From: Pseudanabaena sp. UWO311
GTDB lineage: Bacteria > Cyanobacteriota > Cyanobacteriia > Pseudanabaenales > Pseudanabaenaceae
DNA length: 64,000 nt
Direction: 5' to 3'
NCBI RefSeq assembly: GCF_006937785.1
Contig: NZ_SJEE01000006.1
Location: 62,001 to 126,000 of the forward strand
The notes beneath the pieces are model-generated. The model was not told the DNA's origin. It saw only the letters and a list, made by a program, of their open reading frames with translations, and did not search any database. Positions 1 through 8,079 of this stretch are shown piece after piece. Each line of letters opens with the position of its first letter. Positions within the stretch are counted from its first letter, which is position 1. Made by a program: the position numbers and the translations under genes.

Positions 1-312
1 GGCAGACCGCATCGAGAGAATCTGACCAAAGGTTGTGCCTTACCTATCTTTTCGCCTGAAGTAATTCGTTCTGAGGGCAGAGTGCGTTTTGCCTATCAAA
101 TGGAACTGGTAAAACTGAATGAAGCGATCGCGGCGGGTTTGACTATTGGTGATGAGAGAGAAAATCAGAATCGAGCTTGGGTGTTGATGGCTTTAATGAT
201 TGGAGGTGTTACTTTGGCTAGAGCAGTGCGGGATGATAGTTTATCCGATCGGATTGCTTTTGCTGTGCATGAAGGTGCATTGGCGATCGCAATACTTCAC
301 GAAGAAACTTGA
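1..312 (+). CDS. TetR/AcrR-family regulator, C-terminal part (5' end outside window)
   Basis: The frame is open from base 1 to the stop at 310-312, so this is the 3' part of a longer gene and not an ORF starting at the internal GTG at 82. The visible 103 residues start GRPHRENLTKGCALP, and GCALP followed by helices is typical of the ligand-binding C-terminal domain of TetR repressors. The DNA-binding N-terminus lies outside the window. Its end overlaps the convergent TetR gene by 16 bases. The target cannot be told from here. The family call rests on a short domain and is moderately sure. Confidence 0.55.
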   Translation, partial: GRPHRENLTKGCALPIFSPEVIRSEGRVRFAYQMELVKLNEAIAAGLTIGDERENQNRAWVLMALMIGGVTLARAVRDDSLSDRIAFAVHEGALAIAILHEET

Positions 313-905
313 GAATTCTTTTTTAGAAGCCTCAATGCCAAGGCTGATACTTGTCGTATAGCAACCAGATTAGCTCCCGTTCGTGCCATCATTCCCATTC
401 CCATCATTGTCGCTGTAAAAAATTGAGCCATAGCTTGAACGTCTTCATCTGCTGCCAACTGTCCTTCTATCTGAGCCAACCGCAATCGTTGATAAAGCGC
501 TGCTGTGGTTTCAGCATGACATTGATTTAAGCGACGCGAGATCGCCTCATAACGGTTCCTTCCACATTCCAAAGTGCAATTGGCAATCAAGCAGCCAGCG
601 GGATGATGAGGATCGGTTAGCAACTTTTCTACAGATGCAAAAAAAGCGGCGATCGCTTCACCGATATCTTTATATTCCGATAACTTACCAACACCATCCT
701 TTGCATAACATTCAATATATCGATCTAAGACCTTAAAAAACAGACTTTCCTTATCCCCAAACGTTCCATATAAACTGGGTCGATTGATATTCATCGCCGC
801 AGTTAGCTCGGAAAGTGAAGCTCCTTCATAGCCATCGCGCCAAAATACCAGCATGGCACTATCCAAAGCCCGATCCAAATCAAATTCCCTAGGGCGACCC
901 TTCAT
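297..905 (-). CDS. TetR/AcrR-family transcriptional repressor
   Basis: A 202-residue protein beginning MKGRPREFD, with an N-terminal helix-turn-helix around residues 20-50 (SLSELTAAMNINRPSLYGTF) and a C-terminal ligand domain containing GCLIANCTLE, both typical of the family. The frame extends upstream to 1010, but the extra codons cross the promoter region, so the ATG at 905 is chosen. It is divergent from the SDR gene at 1020. Two related palindromic motifs lie in the 114-base gap, which suggests it represses itself and the SDR/methyltransferase operon. The inducer is unknown. Confidence 0.85.
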   Translation of the reverse strand: MKGRPREFDLDRALDSAMLVFWRDGYEGASLSELTAAMNINRPSLYGTFGDKESLFFKVLDRYIECYAKDGVGKLSEYKDIGEAIAAFFASVEKLLTDPHHPAGCLIANCTLECGRNRYEAISRRLNQCHAETTAALYQRLRLAQIEGQLAADEDVQAMAQFFTATMMGMGMMARTGANLVAIRQVSALALRLLKKNSQVSS

Positions 906-910
906 GTTTT

Positions 911-1000
911 GTACTGACCGGAATATAAATAAAATATAATCCATTTTGAGCCATTGACAATTTATTTGCAAGCGTTTAATGTATTTGTACCGATTGGTAA
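911..1000. promoter_or_regulatory. Paired TetR-type operator candidates
   Basis: Two similar motifs lie between the divergent TetR and SDR genes: GTACTGACCGGAA at 911-923 and GTACCGATTGGTAA at 987-1000. The second contains the near-palindrome TACCGATTGGTA. Shape and position fit operators of the adjacent repressor. This is inference from symmetry and location. Confidence 0.45.
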
Positions 1001-1019
1001 ATAAATCCAAAGCAAGCTC

Positions 1020-1769
1020 ATGACAAGATTATCTGGTAAAACCGCATTAATCACTGGTGGCACTTCCGGTATTGGTTTAGCAACTGCCGAACTATTTGTG
1101 AAAGAAGGTGCCGAGGTAATAATCACAGGACAAAATCAAGAACGTTTAAATCAGGCAGTCTCTGCAATTGGTCATAGAGTTACAGGACTTCTAGTAAATC
1201 AAACTGATACAAATGATGCGAAATCCATTGCCAATCAGGTGAAAGCGCGATTTGAAGCATTAGATATTCTATTTTTGAATGCAGGTGTAACCATGCCCGC
1301 TGCAACCAACGATGAAAGAGAAGAACGCTTTGACGAGCAAATGACGATCAATCTTAAAGCACCGTTTTTTATCATGCAAAACCTCGCCCCCCTCATGCGT
1401 TCGGGAAGTTCAGTAATTGCTAATACAAGCTGCTTGGATCAAATGGGAATACCTGGGATGGCGGTTTATGCTGCCACTAAAGCAGGTTTGCGATCGCTGG
1501 TGCGGACATGGGCTGCCGAATTTGTGGGACACAAAATTAGGGTAAATGCGATCGCGCCCGGACCAATTAACACGCCAATTTATGGAAAACTAGGATTCAC
1601 CGCCGAAGCACTTCAGGAAATGGCGACAGATATTCAATCTAAGGTGCCCATGGGACGTTTTGGCAATCCCGAAGAAATCGCTAAAGCTGTGTTATTTCTA
1701 GCTAGCGATGAATCTTCTTATATGCTGGGCGAAGAAATTGTTGTTGATGGTGGATGGGCGGCACTATGA
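1020..1769 (+). CDS. Short-chain dehydrogenase/reductase (SDR)
   Basis: A 249-residue classical SDR. It has the Rossmann cofactor motif TGGTSGIG at residues 12-19, an NAG motif (FLNAGVT), a serine in the NTSCLD strand and the catalytic YAATK pair, ending in the usual VDGGWA. These are NAD(P)-dependent oxidoreductases acting on alcohols or carbonyls; the substrate cannot be read from sequence. It is the first gene of a compact operon (SDR, SDR-like, methyltransferase, DUF2798) with ATGA overlaps, divergent from the TetR repressor that probably controls it. Confidence 0.9.
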   Translation: MTRLSGKTALITGGTSGIGLATAELFVKEGAEVIITGQNQERLNQAVSAIGHRVTGLLVNQTDTNDAKSIANQVKARFEALDILFLNAGVTMPAATNDEREERFDEQMTINLKAPFFIMQNLAPLMRSGSSVIANTSCLDQMGIPGMAVYAATKAGLRSLVRTWAAEFVGHKIRVNAIAPGPINTPIYGKLGFTAEALQEMATDIQSKVPMGRFGNPEEIAKAVLFLASDESSYMLGEEIVVDGGWAAL

Positions 1770-2476
1770 ATCCGATCGTCGCAATTTTGGGCGTAGGCTC
1801 TGGTTTGGGTAAAGCATTAGCTAGAAGATTTGCTCGCGGTGGTTGTACTGTTGCACTTATGTCAAGATCTTTAGAGAATCTCCAAGTCATCCAAGCCTCT
1901 CTTGCCGAGGAAGGTTATAGAATCTTCAGTTTTGAAGCGGATGCCAGAGATAGCAATTCCGTAAGCGACGGATTTTCCCAAGTAAAAGAGCAATTGGGCG
2001 ATCCAGAGGTTTTCATCTATAACGCTGGCACATTTCAGATGGGCGGCATTTTGGAAATCACTCCTGAAAAGTTTGAAGAATGTTGGAAGGCAAATTGTTT
2101 TGGGGCATTCTTGGGAGCGCAGCAGGTTCTACCTGCCATGTCAGAAAGGCGGCAAGGGACTATTTTACTCACAGGAGCGACAGCTGCTTTGAGAGGTTCG
2201 GCTCGATTCTCTTGTTTAGCAGTAGGTAAATTTGGATTGCGCGCTTTAGCCCAATCTATGGCGAGAGAATTTAACAGTCAAGGCATACATATCGCCCACA
2301 TTATTATTGATGGACAAATTGATATTCCAAAACTCCGAGCAAAATCACCCGATCGCGCCGCTGACACGCTACTTTCACCAGACGCGATCGCCGAAACCTA
2401 TTGGCAACTCTATCAACAAGACCCATCGGTTTGGACTCTAGAACTGGACTTACGCCCATCGTTAGAAAAATTTTAA
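1766..2476 (+). CDS. SDR-family protein lacking the catalytic tyrosine
   Basis: A 236-residue SDR-fold protein. The ATG at 1766 overlaps the previous stop (ATGA); an ATG four codons upstream is less likely. The cofactor loop GVGSGLG (residues 9-15) and YNAG are present. Where classical members have YxxxK, this protein reads LAVGK, so lysine is kept but tyrosine is replaced by leucine; the serine position reads TGATAALRG. Similar atypical SDRs exist in bacteria. It may bind cofactor without ordinary SDR catalysis, or use another acid. Translational coupling suggests it works with the upstream SDR. Confidence 0.8.
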   Translation: MNPIVAILGVGSGLGKALARRFARGGCTVALMSRSLENLQVIQASLAEEGYRIFSFEADARDSNSVSDGFSQVKEQLGDPEVFIYNAGTFQMGGILEITPEKFEECWKANCFGAFLGAQQVLPAMSERRQGTILLTGATAALRGSARFSCLAVGKFGLRALAQSMAREFNSQGIHIAHIIIDGQIDIPKLRAKSPDRAADTLLSPDAIAETYWQLYQQDPSVWTLELDLRPSLEKF

Positions 2477-2490
2477 GGAGGATTATCAAG

Positions 2491-3135
2491 ATGTTTACAG
2501 GTCATAATTCCAAGTTTTGGGACGAACGCTACCAAGAATCAGAGTACGCCTATGGAATTGAACCCAACCAGTTTTTAACTTCCCAAATTAATCGACTCAA
2601 ACCGAATACACAAGCATTGGTAGTCGGGGATGGAGAAGGTCGTAATGGAGTCTGGCTGGCTACGCAAGGTCTTAATGTCCATACTATAGATTTATCCCCA
2701 ATCGGTATCGGAAAAGCTCAAGCCCTAGCACATAAGAATCAAGTTAAAATTAACGCTGAATGTGCTGATTTGACTAACTGGAACTGGTTAGAGAATGAAT
2801 ATGACCTAGTAGTATCTATTTACTTGCATTTCGCGGCAGATGTTAGACAGCGAATGCATCAATTAATGCTGAAATCCCTTAAACCTAATGGTCTGTTGAT
2901 ATTGGAAGGGTTCAATCTAGGACAACTGCAATATCAACAAGAGTATGATTCTGGCGGACCTAAAATCCCTGAGATGCTTTTTACTCCAGATATACTGCGT
3001 CAAGATTTCAGTGATGGCAAAATTTTAGAACTTACCGAGACAGTTACAGATTTGTCGGAAGGTCGATATCATAATGGTAAAGCTTCAGTAATTCGATTAG
3101 TAATGCAGAAAGCTCCCAATTTTAAATCCGTATGA
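2491..3135 (+). CDS. Class I SAM-dependent methyltransferase
   Basis: A 214-residue methyltransferase starting MFTGHNSKFW. The start is fixed by a strong ribosome site AAGGAGG at 2474-2480, although the frame is open further upstream. Motif I is ALVVGDGEGRNG near residues 41-52, followed by the acidic end of strand 2 (VHTIDLSP). The family resembles TehB/thiopurine-type detoxifying methyltransferases acting on small molecules. It is third in the TetR-controlled operon, 14 bases after the SDR-like gene and overlapping the DUF2798 gene. The substrate is unknown. Confidence 0.85.
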   Translation: MFTGHNSKFWDERYQESEYAYGIEPNQFLTSQINRLKPNTQALVVGDGEGRNGVWLATQGLNVHTIDLSPIGIGKAQALAHKNQVKINAECADLTNWNWLENEYDLVVSIYLHFAADVRQRMHQLMLKSLKPNGLLILEGFNLGQLQYQQEYDSGGPKIPEMLFTPDILRQDFSDGKILELTETVTDLSEGRYHNGKASVIRLVMQKAPNFKSV

Positions 3136-3419
3136 GAAATAGCAAGTTTTGGCGAAGTCCAAGGATTCCAAAACGCTTTATACCATATCTCTTTCCACTT
3201 CTGCTTTCTGGATTTATGACACTGATTATCACAGGCATCTCAATCTTCAAGGTTTTAGGGATAGATACTGTAATCGCTAATCCGATGAAATTTTTCCAAC
3301 TATGGCTAAATGCTTATATCTCAGCATGGTTGATTGCCTATCCTGTCCTCCTATTGGTGATTCCAGTAGTGAGAAGGCTAGTCAATTGGCTAACTGAAGG
3401 TGATACTTTGAGTCGCTAA
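3132..3419 (+). CDS. DUF2798 small membrane protein
   Basis: A 95-residue protein with two hydrophobic segments (about residues 17-40 and 60-80) separated by a polar stretch with NPMKFFQLWLNAYISAW. This pattern is the DUF2798 family, small inner-membrane proteins of unknown function. Its ATG overlaps the methyltransferase stop by four bases, so it is translated from the same transcript. No catalytic residue is evident. Confidence 0.8.
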   Translation: MRNSKFWRSPRIPKRFIPYLFPLLLSGFMTLIITGISIFKVLGIDTVIANPMKFFQLWLNAYISAWLIAYPVLLLVIPVVRRLVNWLTEGDTLSR

Positions 3420-3462
3420 CCGATCTGAGGTGTATAGTTCAAAGTTCCAAGGTGTAAAAATA

Positions 3463-3500
3463 GCGATCGCCTCTAGGAGATAGATAATTGAGGCGATCGC
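3463..3500. repeat. HIP1-based inverted repeat
   Basis: GCGATCGCCTC at 3463-3473 is perfectly inverted as GAGGCGATCGC at 3490-3500 with a 16-base loop. Each arm contains a HIP1 octamer. It follows the DUF2798 stop and may act as a weak transcription stop, but there is no T-run. Confidence 0.5.
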
Positions 3501-3622
3501 ACTTGACTTAAAGTATGGCTCTGCGGTATTTTGCCCTCAGTAGAGTAATTAAACCGCAATTGCGTTAAAACTATAAGTTATGCTGCTGGTCGATCGATGA
3601 AAGTGGAGGTTGATTTGGAACC

Positions 3623-4027
3623 ATGCGCGTATATCTAACCCACTGCTCCAAAGAAAAGGAGCCTAACCTTAAAGGAACTGACATTGCAGTCACTCCTGAT
3701 AAGCTGTACACAAATTCAGGTATTCAGCAATTTATGGAGAGGTGTCAAGAAAAGAATGTGAGTTGGGCTGTTCTATCCGATCTCTATGGAGTTTATCTAT
3801 CGAGCGATTGTCATGTCTGGTACGAAAAGCATCCTGATACTGTTACGCCACAAGAGGAGGAGATTGTCATTGAAGATTTCAATACCAAGTTAGATTCATA
3901 CGATGAAATCTACTTTTTTATCAGGCCAGAATCCTTCCACCCCTTCTATGAGAGGATTTTGAAAAAGACGATGCTTGCAGGTAAAGTAACGACTTTCGAG
4001 AATATTGAGTGTATTGAAAAAGCTTGA
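3623..4027 (+). CDS. DUF6884-like hypothetical protein
   Basis: A 134-residue protein starting MRVYLTHCSKEKEP. The HCSKEK start, LYTNSG helix and WAVLSDLYGVY strand resemble the DUF6884 group of small Rossmann-like proteins, recalled from pattern only. No signal peptide or membrane segment is visible. It stands alone between the TetR operon and the DUF4386 gene. Function is not known. Confidence 0.6.
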   Translation: MRVYLTHCSKEKEPNLKGTDIAVTPDKLYTNSGIQQFMERCQEKNVSWAVLSDLYGVYLSSDCHVWYEKHPDTVTPQEEEIVIEDFNTKLDSYDEIYFFIRPESFHPFYERILKKTMLAGKVTTFENIECIEKA

Positions 4028-4157
4028 AGGGAAACGAGTTGTGCAACATAACAATTCGGCAGCATTTAAAGTAGTTTGCACCTTACTCAATCAAATGCAG
4101 GTATACTCAACTCCACTGCATCTCAAGTAGTTGCTCACGAGTCTAAGCTAGGGAAAC

Positions 4158-4862
4158 ATGACCAATACCGACCGTAGAGCCTCAAAACCACTCCCGATGG
4201 GTTCTCTGAGGAAGACCGCGCTGGTCGCGGGCTTGTTATATCTGCTCACCTTTGTCTCGATCCCGACCCTCGGTCTCTATGCTTCGGTGCGCAGTCCGAA
4301 CTACATCACTGGTCCCGGTCCAGATGCTCCCGTAATCTTGGGGGCTATGTTGGAGATGATCGTGGCTCTCGCCTGTATCGGCACAGCCGTCACGCTTTAC
4401 CCAGTACTCAAGAGGCAAAACGAAGGGATCGCGATGGGCTTCGTTGGTGTGCGGATATTAGAAGCTGCCACGATCTACGCTGGCATCGTCAGCCTCTTGT
4501 CCGTAGTGACCTTGCGGCAGAGCGGAGCGGGTGCGGGTGCATTGGTCACGGGGCAGGCGTTGGTTGCCCAGTACTACTGGACGTTCCAATTTGGACAAGC
4601 GATGCTTCCAGCTATGAATGCACTGTTGCTCGGCTCCCTGTTGTACCAATCTCGTCTAGTGCCACGGGTTCTTCCAATACTAGGATTCATCGGAGCAGCC
4701 CTGCTCATTGTTGCCTCCATCGGCACGGTGTTCGGTCTCTGGGGTCAAGCGTCCTCGTTGACCGCGATCGCCACACTTCCGATCGCGCTGTGGGAATTTT
4801 CACTGGGCATCTATCTGGTTGCCAAAGGCTTCAAACCCTCCCCAACCACCTCTGGTATGTGA
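4158..4862 (+). CDS. DUF4386 multi-pass membrane protein
   Basis: A 234-residue protein with about six hydrophobic helices and the DUF4386 pattern (KTALVAGLLYLLTF near residue 19, then VILGAMLEMIVALACIGTA). Function of the family is unknown. The gene is visibly richer in G and C and poorer in HIP1 sites than its neighbours, and its nearest relatives in memory are proteobacterial or actinobacterial, so horizontal acquisition is likely. The next gene on the other strand is a MerR regulator of similar flavour. Confidence 0.75.
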   Translation: MTNTDRRASKPLPMGSLRKTALVAGLLYLLTFVSIPTLGLYASVRSPNYITGPGPDAPVILGAMLEMIVALACIGTAVTLYPVLKRQNEGIAMGFVGVRILEAATIYAGIVSLLSVVTLRQSGAGAGALVTGQALVAQYYWTFQFGQAMLPAMNALLLGSLLYQSRLVPRVLPILGFIGAALLIVASIGTVFGLWGQASSLTAIATLPIALWEFSLGIYLVAKGFKPSPTTSGM

Positions 4863-4921
4863 CGCAGTTCAATTTCGATTCGTCTTACGCATCTTCCAAT
4901 GTCAAGTGCTACAAACTTATT

Positions 4922-5365
4922 TTATGTCTTCTGCTCACCTCGTCCAAGTTTGTTTTTCTGCAATTGATTTGGTTGTCTAGACCGATTTTTGCCAGCAATA
5001 CGGAGAAGACGAAGAAATTTTGGACATTCAAAATGATTTGGCGCTTTGCAAACTGCGGCGTGACGAAGCCCATCACGCATTGAGGTAAGTTCCTTGATTT
5101 TCTTATCTAGATCCTCAGCCTTAGCAGAAAGCAGTGCTCTATTAATTACAGCCCCTTCAGTGGTAAATATTTCAGCTATCTCATCTAGAGAGAAACCAGC
5201 ACTCCGACCCAAAGATATTAAAGCAAGCCGATCCATAACATCATCGCTGAATAGACGGCGTAGCCCACTTCGACCATTTGATTGGATCAGCCCCTTCTCT
5301 TCGTAAAAGCGTAGCGTTGAGGCTGGCAACCCTGAGGCTTTGGCAACTTCAGATATATCCATCAT
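4922..5365 (-). CDS. MerR-family transcriptional regulator
   Basis: About 147 residues. The N-terminal MerR helix-turn-helix reads MDISEVAKASGLPASTLRFYEEKGL, followed by the wing (GLRRLFSDDVMDRLALI) and a dimerising helix. Near the C-terminus two cysteines (CKAPNHFEC) could bind a metal or sense redox state. The four-cysteine iron-sulphur motif of SoxR is absent. The frame can begin at a TTG at 5377, but the ATG at 5365 has a better ribosome site (AAAGAG). The gene is divergent from the TauE/SafE exporter, with a MerR-type operator between them. Confidence 0.85.
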   Translation of the reverse strand: MMDISEVAKASGLPASTLRFYEEKGLIQSNGRSGLRRLFSDDVMDRLALISLGRSAGFSLDEIAEIFTTEGAVINRALLSAKAEDLDKKIKELTSMRDGLRHAAVCKAPNHFECPKFLRLLRIAGKNRSRQPNQLQKNKLGRGEQKT

Positions 5366-5384
5366 GTCTCTTTGCAATTAATAC

Positions 5385-5415
5385 TTGACTTCAAGTTAAC
5401 TTGAACTTGTATTGT
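5385..5415 (+). promoter_or_regulatory. MerR-type promoter with SoxR-box-like palindrome
   Basis: TTGACT at 5385-5390 and TATTGT at 5410-5415 are separated by 19 bases, the stretched spacing that MerR regulators correct by DNA distortion. A perfect 16-base palindrome, TTCAAGTTAACTTGAA (5390-5405), lies in the spacer. Its core equals that of the classical SoxR box. It would drive the TauE/SafE gene at 5450. Confidence 0.7.
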
Positions 5416-5449
5416 AGCCTTGTACGCGACTTTTATGAGCTAAAAACAA

Positions 5450-6259
5450 ATGCTTGGGATTGAATGGATATTGTTATATATTGCTTTGGGCGGCTTTGTT
5501 GGTTTTATGGGGGGGTTGCTCGGCGTTGGTGGTGGTGGAATATTGGTTCCTCTGCTTGCCTCACTTCTTGTTTACCAAGGTATCGGTGGAGATCAAGTAG
5601 TCCACTTATCCTTGGGAACGTCATTGATGTGCATGATCATTTCGGCGATCGCAAGTACTCGCGCACATGCGTCTAGAGATGCCGTAGTGTGGAAAGTCGT
5701 TGGCGGAATGGCTCCTGGAATTATTCTAGGCAGTCTACTGATTACCCAAGTCGCGGCAAATCTTAAATCAGCTTACATTGCTCTATTCTTTGCGCTTTTC
5801 ATGGCGCTTGTAGCAGTGCAAATGTTTATGAATTGGAAACCGAAACCTAACTTAAAGCCAATTACATTTCGCGGATTACTGACCGCTGGAGTTGCGATCG
5901 GATCGGTATCCGCACTAGCCGCAGTGGGCGGCGGTTTTCTCACAGTTACCTACTTGAGCTATAAGAATATTGTCATGAAAAGAGCAATTGGAACTTCAGC
6001 CGCAATTGGTCTTCCCATCGCTATTTCAGGAACGCTTGGCTACATGATTAGCGGCTGGTCTAAGACATTGAGCGTTCCCTACACGATTGGATTCATTTAC
6101 CTACCTGCATTTTTGGCAATATCGATTGCCATCTCTATCACTGCTCCTTATGGCGCTCGTTGCTCACATCACTTGCCCGAAGCTTATTTGAAAAAGATAT
6201 TTGCTGTTATCTCACTCATCTTAAGCCTAATGATGCTGCGCTCATTTGTTAAATTTTGA
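5450..6259 (+). CDS. TauE/SafE-family anion exporter
   Basis: A 269-residue inner-membrane protein with about eight hydrophobic helices and two glycine-rich re-entrant motifs, GGLLGVGGGGILVPLL (residues 21-36) and AAVGGGFLTV in the second half. These mark the TauE/SafE family, which export sulphite, sulphoacetate or related organosulphur anions. The promoter is a 19-base-spacer MerR type, so expression is probably induced through the divergent MerR protein. The actual substrate is not shown by sequence. Confidence 0.85.
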   Translation: MLGIEWILLYIALGGFVGFMGGLLGVGGGGILVPLLASLLVYQGIGGDQVVHLSLGTSLMCMIISAIASTRAHASRDAVVWKVVGGMAPGIILGSLLITQVAANLKSAYIALFFALFMALVAVQMFMNWKPKPNLKPITFRGLLTAGVAIGSVSALAAVGGGFLTVTYLSYKNIVMKRAIGTSAAIGLPIAISGTLGYMISGWSKTLSVPYTIGFIYLPAFLAISIAISITAPYGARCSHHLPEAYLKKIFAVISLILSLMMLRSFVKF

Positions 6260-6406
6260 ACTAGAAGGATGAATATTTATTTATTCTGTTTTTAGCCGAG
6301 ATTAGATAGGCAAAAATGGTTGGCTTTGCTGTCGAATACGAAGAAGTTTTAGGCGATAAATGCAGTGATTGGTTTATTCTTGATTAGATTAAGAGTCGGT
6401 GTTTGT

Positions 6407-8059
6407 ATGGAATTTAACTACAGCTACAAGAGCAGTTCGACAATCTCTGGACAGGGCGATCGCACAGCGATGTCGTTCTCACCTGACCTGACAAGGCAAC
6501 CCACCTACTTTAGAGGCGAACTGCACCAGAATATTGCCTTTCGAGAAGCGATTAGTGCCTTGCATGACGTTGTAGTTTCTGACCTTCGTTTTAAGCCAAA
6601 GGATAAAGAAGCTTACAAAGCTTGGGCAGCCCAACGCAATGAGATTGACTGGCAACTGGTCGCCACCCAACGCCAAGAAGTTACAGACAGGATCAAAGCC
6701 CTCCAAGCCGATCTCACGGATCTAAATCGGCGCAGTTCGGAACGGATGTCTGGATTTTATCGAGCTACTGCGAGATATTTTGACTATCTCTATCAAAAGG
6801 ATCGAGATTATTGGTTTGTGCTTGACCCTGTAATTACCGTTCATCCCGATGAAGTTTTTTTTGAATGCTTTAGCCAAGATGAGTCTAGCTATGGTCGTCT
6901 GGGGGCTAGCTATGAGGTATTTAAGAATATTGATGAATTTGCCTGCGGCACTACCAACATCGATTACTCTGCCGCACTCTACGATGAGTTCCAAAAGATT
7001 CGCAGTTATAAACGGACGTTATTGGAGGTTGATCCTTCGGGATTTGAAGTAAAGACCTCAGGAGAGTCTGACTATAAAGAAGTCAAAATCGATCTGCCAG
7101 ATACTTGGGTGCGCGGCTTTTTGCAGGTTAGCTCGGCAATGTCACTTCCCGCAATTCGCTTTGACCTCCATCCCACCGATATTTACAACATCTGTTTTGT
7201 TTTGCGTCGTCGCAAAGAAAAGCAGGGACCGCGCAGTATGCGCTATATTCTCAAGCCGAACGAACCTATCCGAATTGTATTTGAGCCTTGGGGAACGGAA
7301 ATTGTCTGTTCCCGTTCGATTTATGAGGGCAATAGCGATCGCACGATCCGTGTTTGGGGTCGTCGTCGTCTCTTGATTTTGGAGCGTCTGATTCCCGTTG
7401 CGCGTAAATTCACCGTGCATTTACTTGGCAATGGAATGCCTTCTTTTTATGTCGCCGATCTTGAAGATATGTCCTTCACGCTGGGGCTATCAGGCTGGAC
7501 GGCTAATGACTGGGCGAAGGCGAGTAATTTTGATTTACTTGCGCCTAGGGCAAATGTTGATGACCGCACAAAACAGCAGATTTTTGAGGCGCTCAAGCAG
7601 AATTGGGTAGAATCCCCTGACGCGTTGGCGGCAAGACTCAGACTGGATCGCTCGGTGGTTCTTGGTGCGCTCAGTGCCTATACTCAGGCGGGTAGGGCGA
7701 TTTATGACTTAAATAAGCAGGTTTATCGCGTGCGCGAACTATCCAATGTACCTTTACCGATGGATAAACTGCGCTTTGCTAGCGATCGCGAAGCCCAAGC
7801 GAGTCGATTTTTAGAGCAAAAGGCTGTGCGGATTACCAGTGACAATATTGATACTTCGGGAACTCAATTCTTGCAAGGAGAAGTGCGCCACAAAAATCAA
7901 ACTTTCCTACCCGTGGTCACGCTCGATCGCGATCTACGCATTGTTCACGCCGAATGTACTTGCAACTGGCATCAGCAAAACAAGCTATTCAAGGGGCCAT
8001 GCGAACATATCCTCGCAATGCGAATGCATAGCGATCGCATTGCGACATCAATTGTGTAA
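6407..8059 (+). CDS. Winged-helix and SWIM zinc-finger protein (retron-associated)
   Basis: A 550-residue protein starting MEFNYSYKSS; a GTG 14 codons upstream is less likely. The N-terminal two thirds has no domain I recognise, with a coiled region near residues 75-110. Around residues 390-450 a winged-helix-like segment occurs (ALAARLRLDRSVVLGALSAY). Near the C-terminus is a SWIM finger, CTC followed 13 residues later by CEH. SWIM fingers bind zinc and often nucleic acid. It ends 21 bases from the convergent nuclease gene. From memory, WH-SWIM proteins accompany one retron class together with a repeat protein, which fits the neighbours here. Confidence 0.8.
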   Translation: MEFNYSYKSSSTISGQGDRTAMSFSPDLTRQPTYFRGELHQNIAFREAISALHDVVVSDLRFKPKDKEAYKAWAAQRNEIDWQLVATQRQEVTDRIKALQADLTDLNRRSSERMSGFYRATARYFDYLYQKDRDYWFVLDPVITVHPDEVFFECFSQDESSYGRLGASYEVFKNIDEFACGTTNIDYSAALYDEFQKIRSYKRTLLEVDPSGFEVKTSGESDYKEVKIDLPDTWVRGFLQVSSAMSLPAIRFDLHPTDIYNICFVLRRRKEKQGPRSMRYILKPNEPIRIVFEPWGTEIVCSRSIYEGNSDRTIRVWGRRRLLILERLIPVARKFTVHLLGNGMPSFYVADLEDMSFTLGLSGWTANDWAKASNFDLLAPRANVDDRTKQQIFEALKQNWVESPDALAARLRLDRSVVLGALSAYTQAGRAIYDLNKQVYRVRELSNVPLPMDKLRFASDREAQASRFLEQKAVRITSDNIDTSGTQFLQGEVRHKNQTFLPVVTLDRDLRIVHAECTCNWHQQNKLFKGPCEHILAMRMHSDRIATSIV

Positions 8060-8079
8060 TACCGTTTTGTTGCTCTTGT

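Noticed and set aside
4922-5365. SoxR itself
   Set aside because: The four-cysteine iron-sulphur motif is absent; only CKAPNHFEC is present.
6316-6387. 23-codon frame before the WH-SWIM gene
   Set aside because: Too short, no ribosome site, no known match; may be chance.
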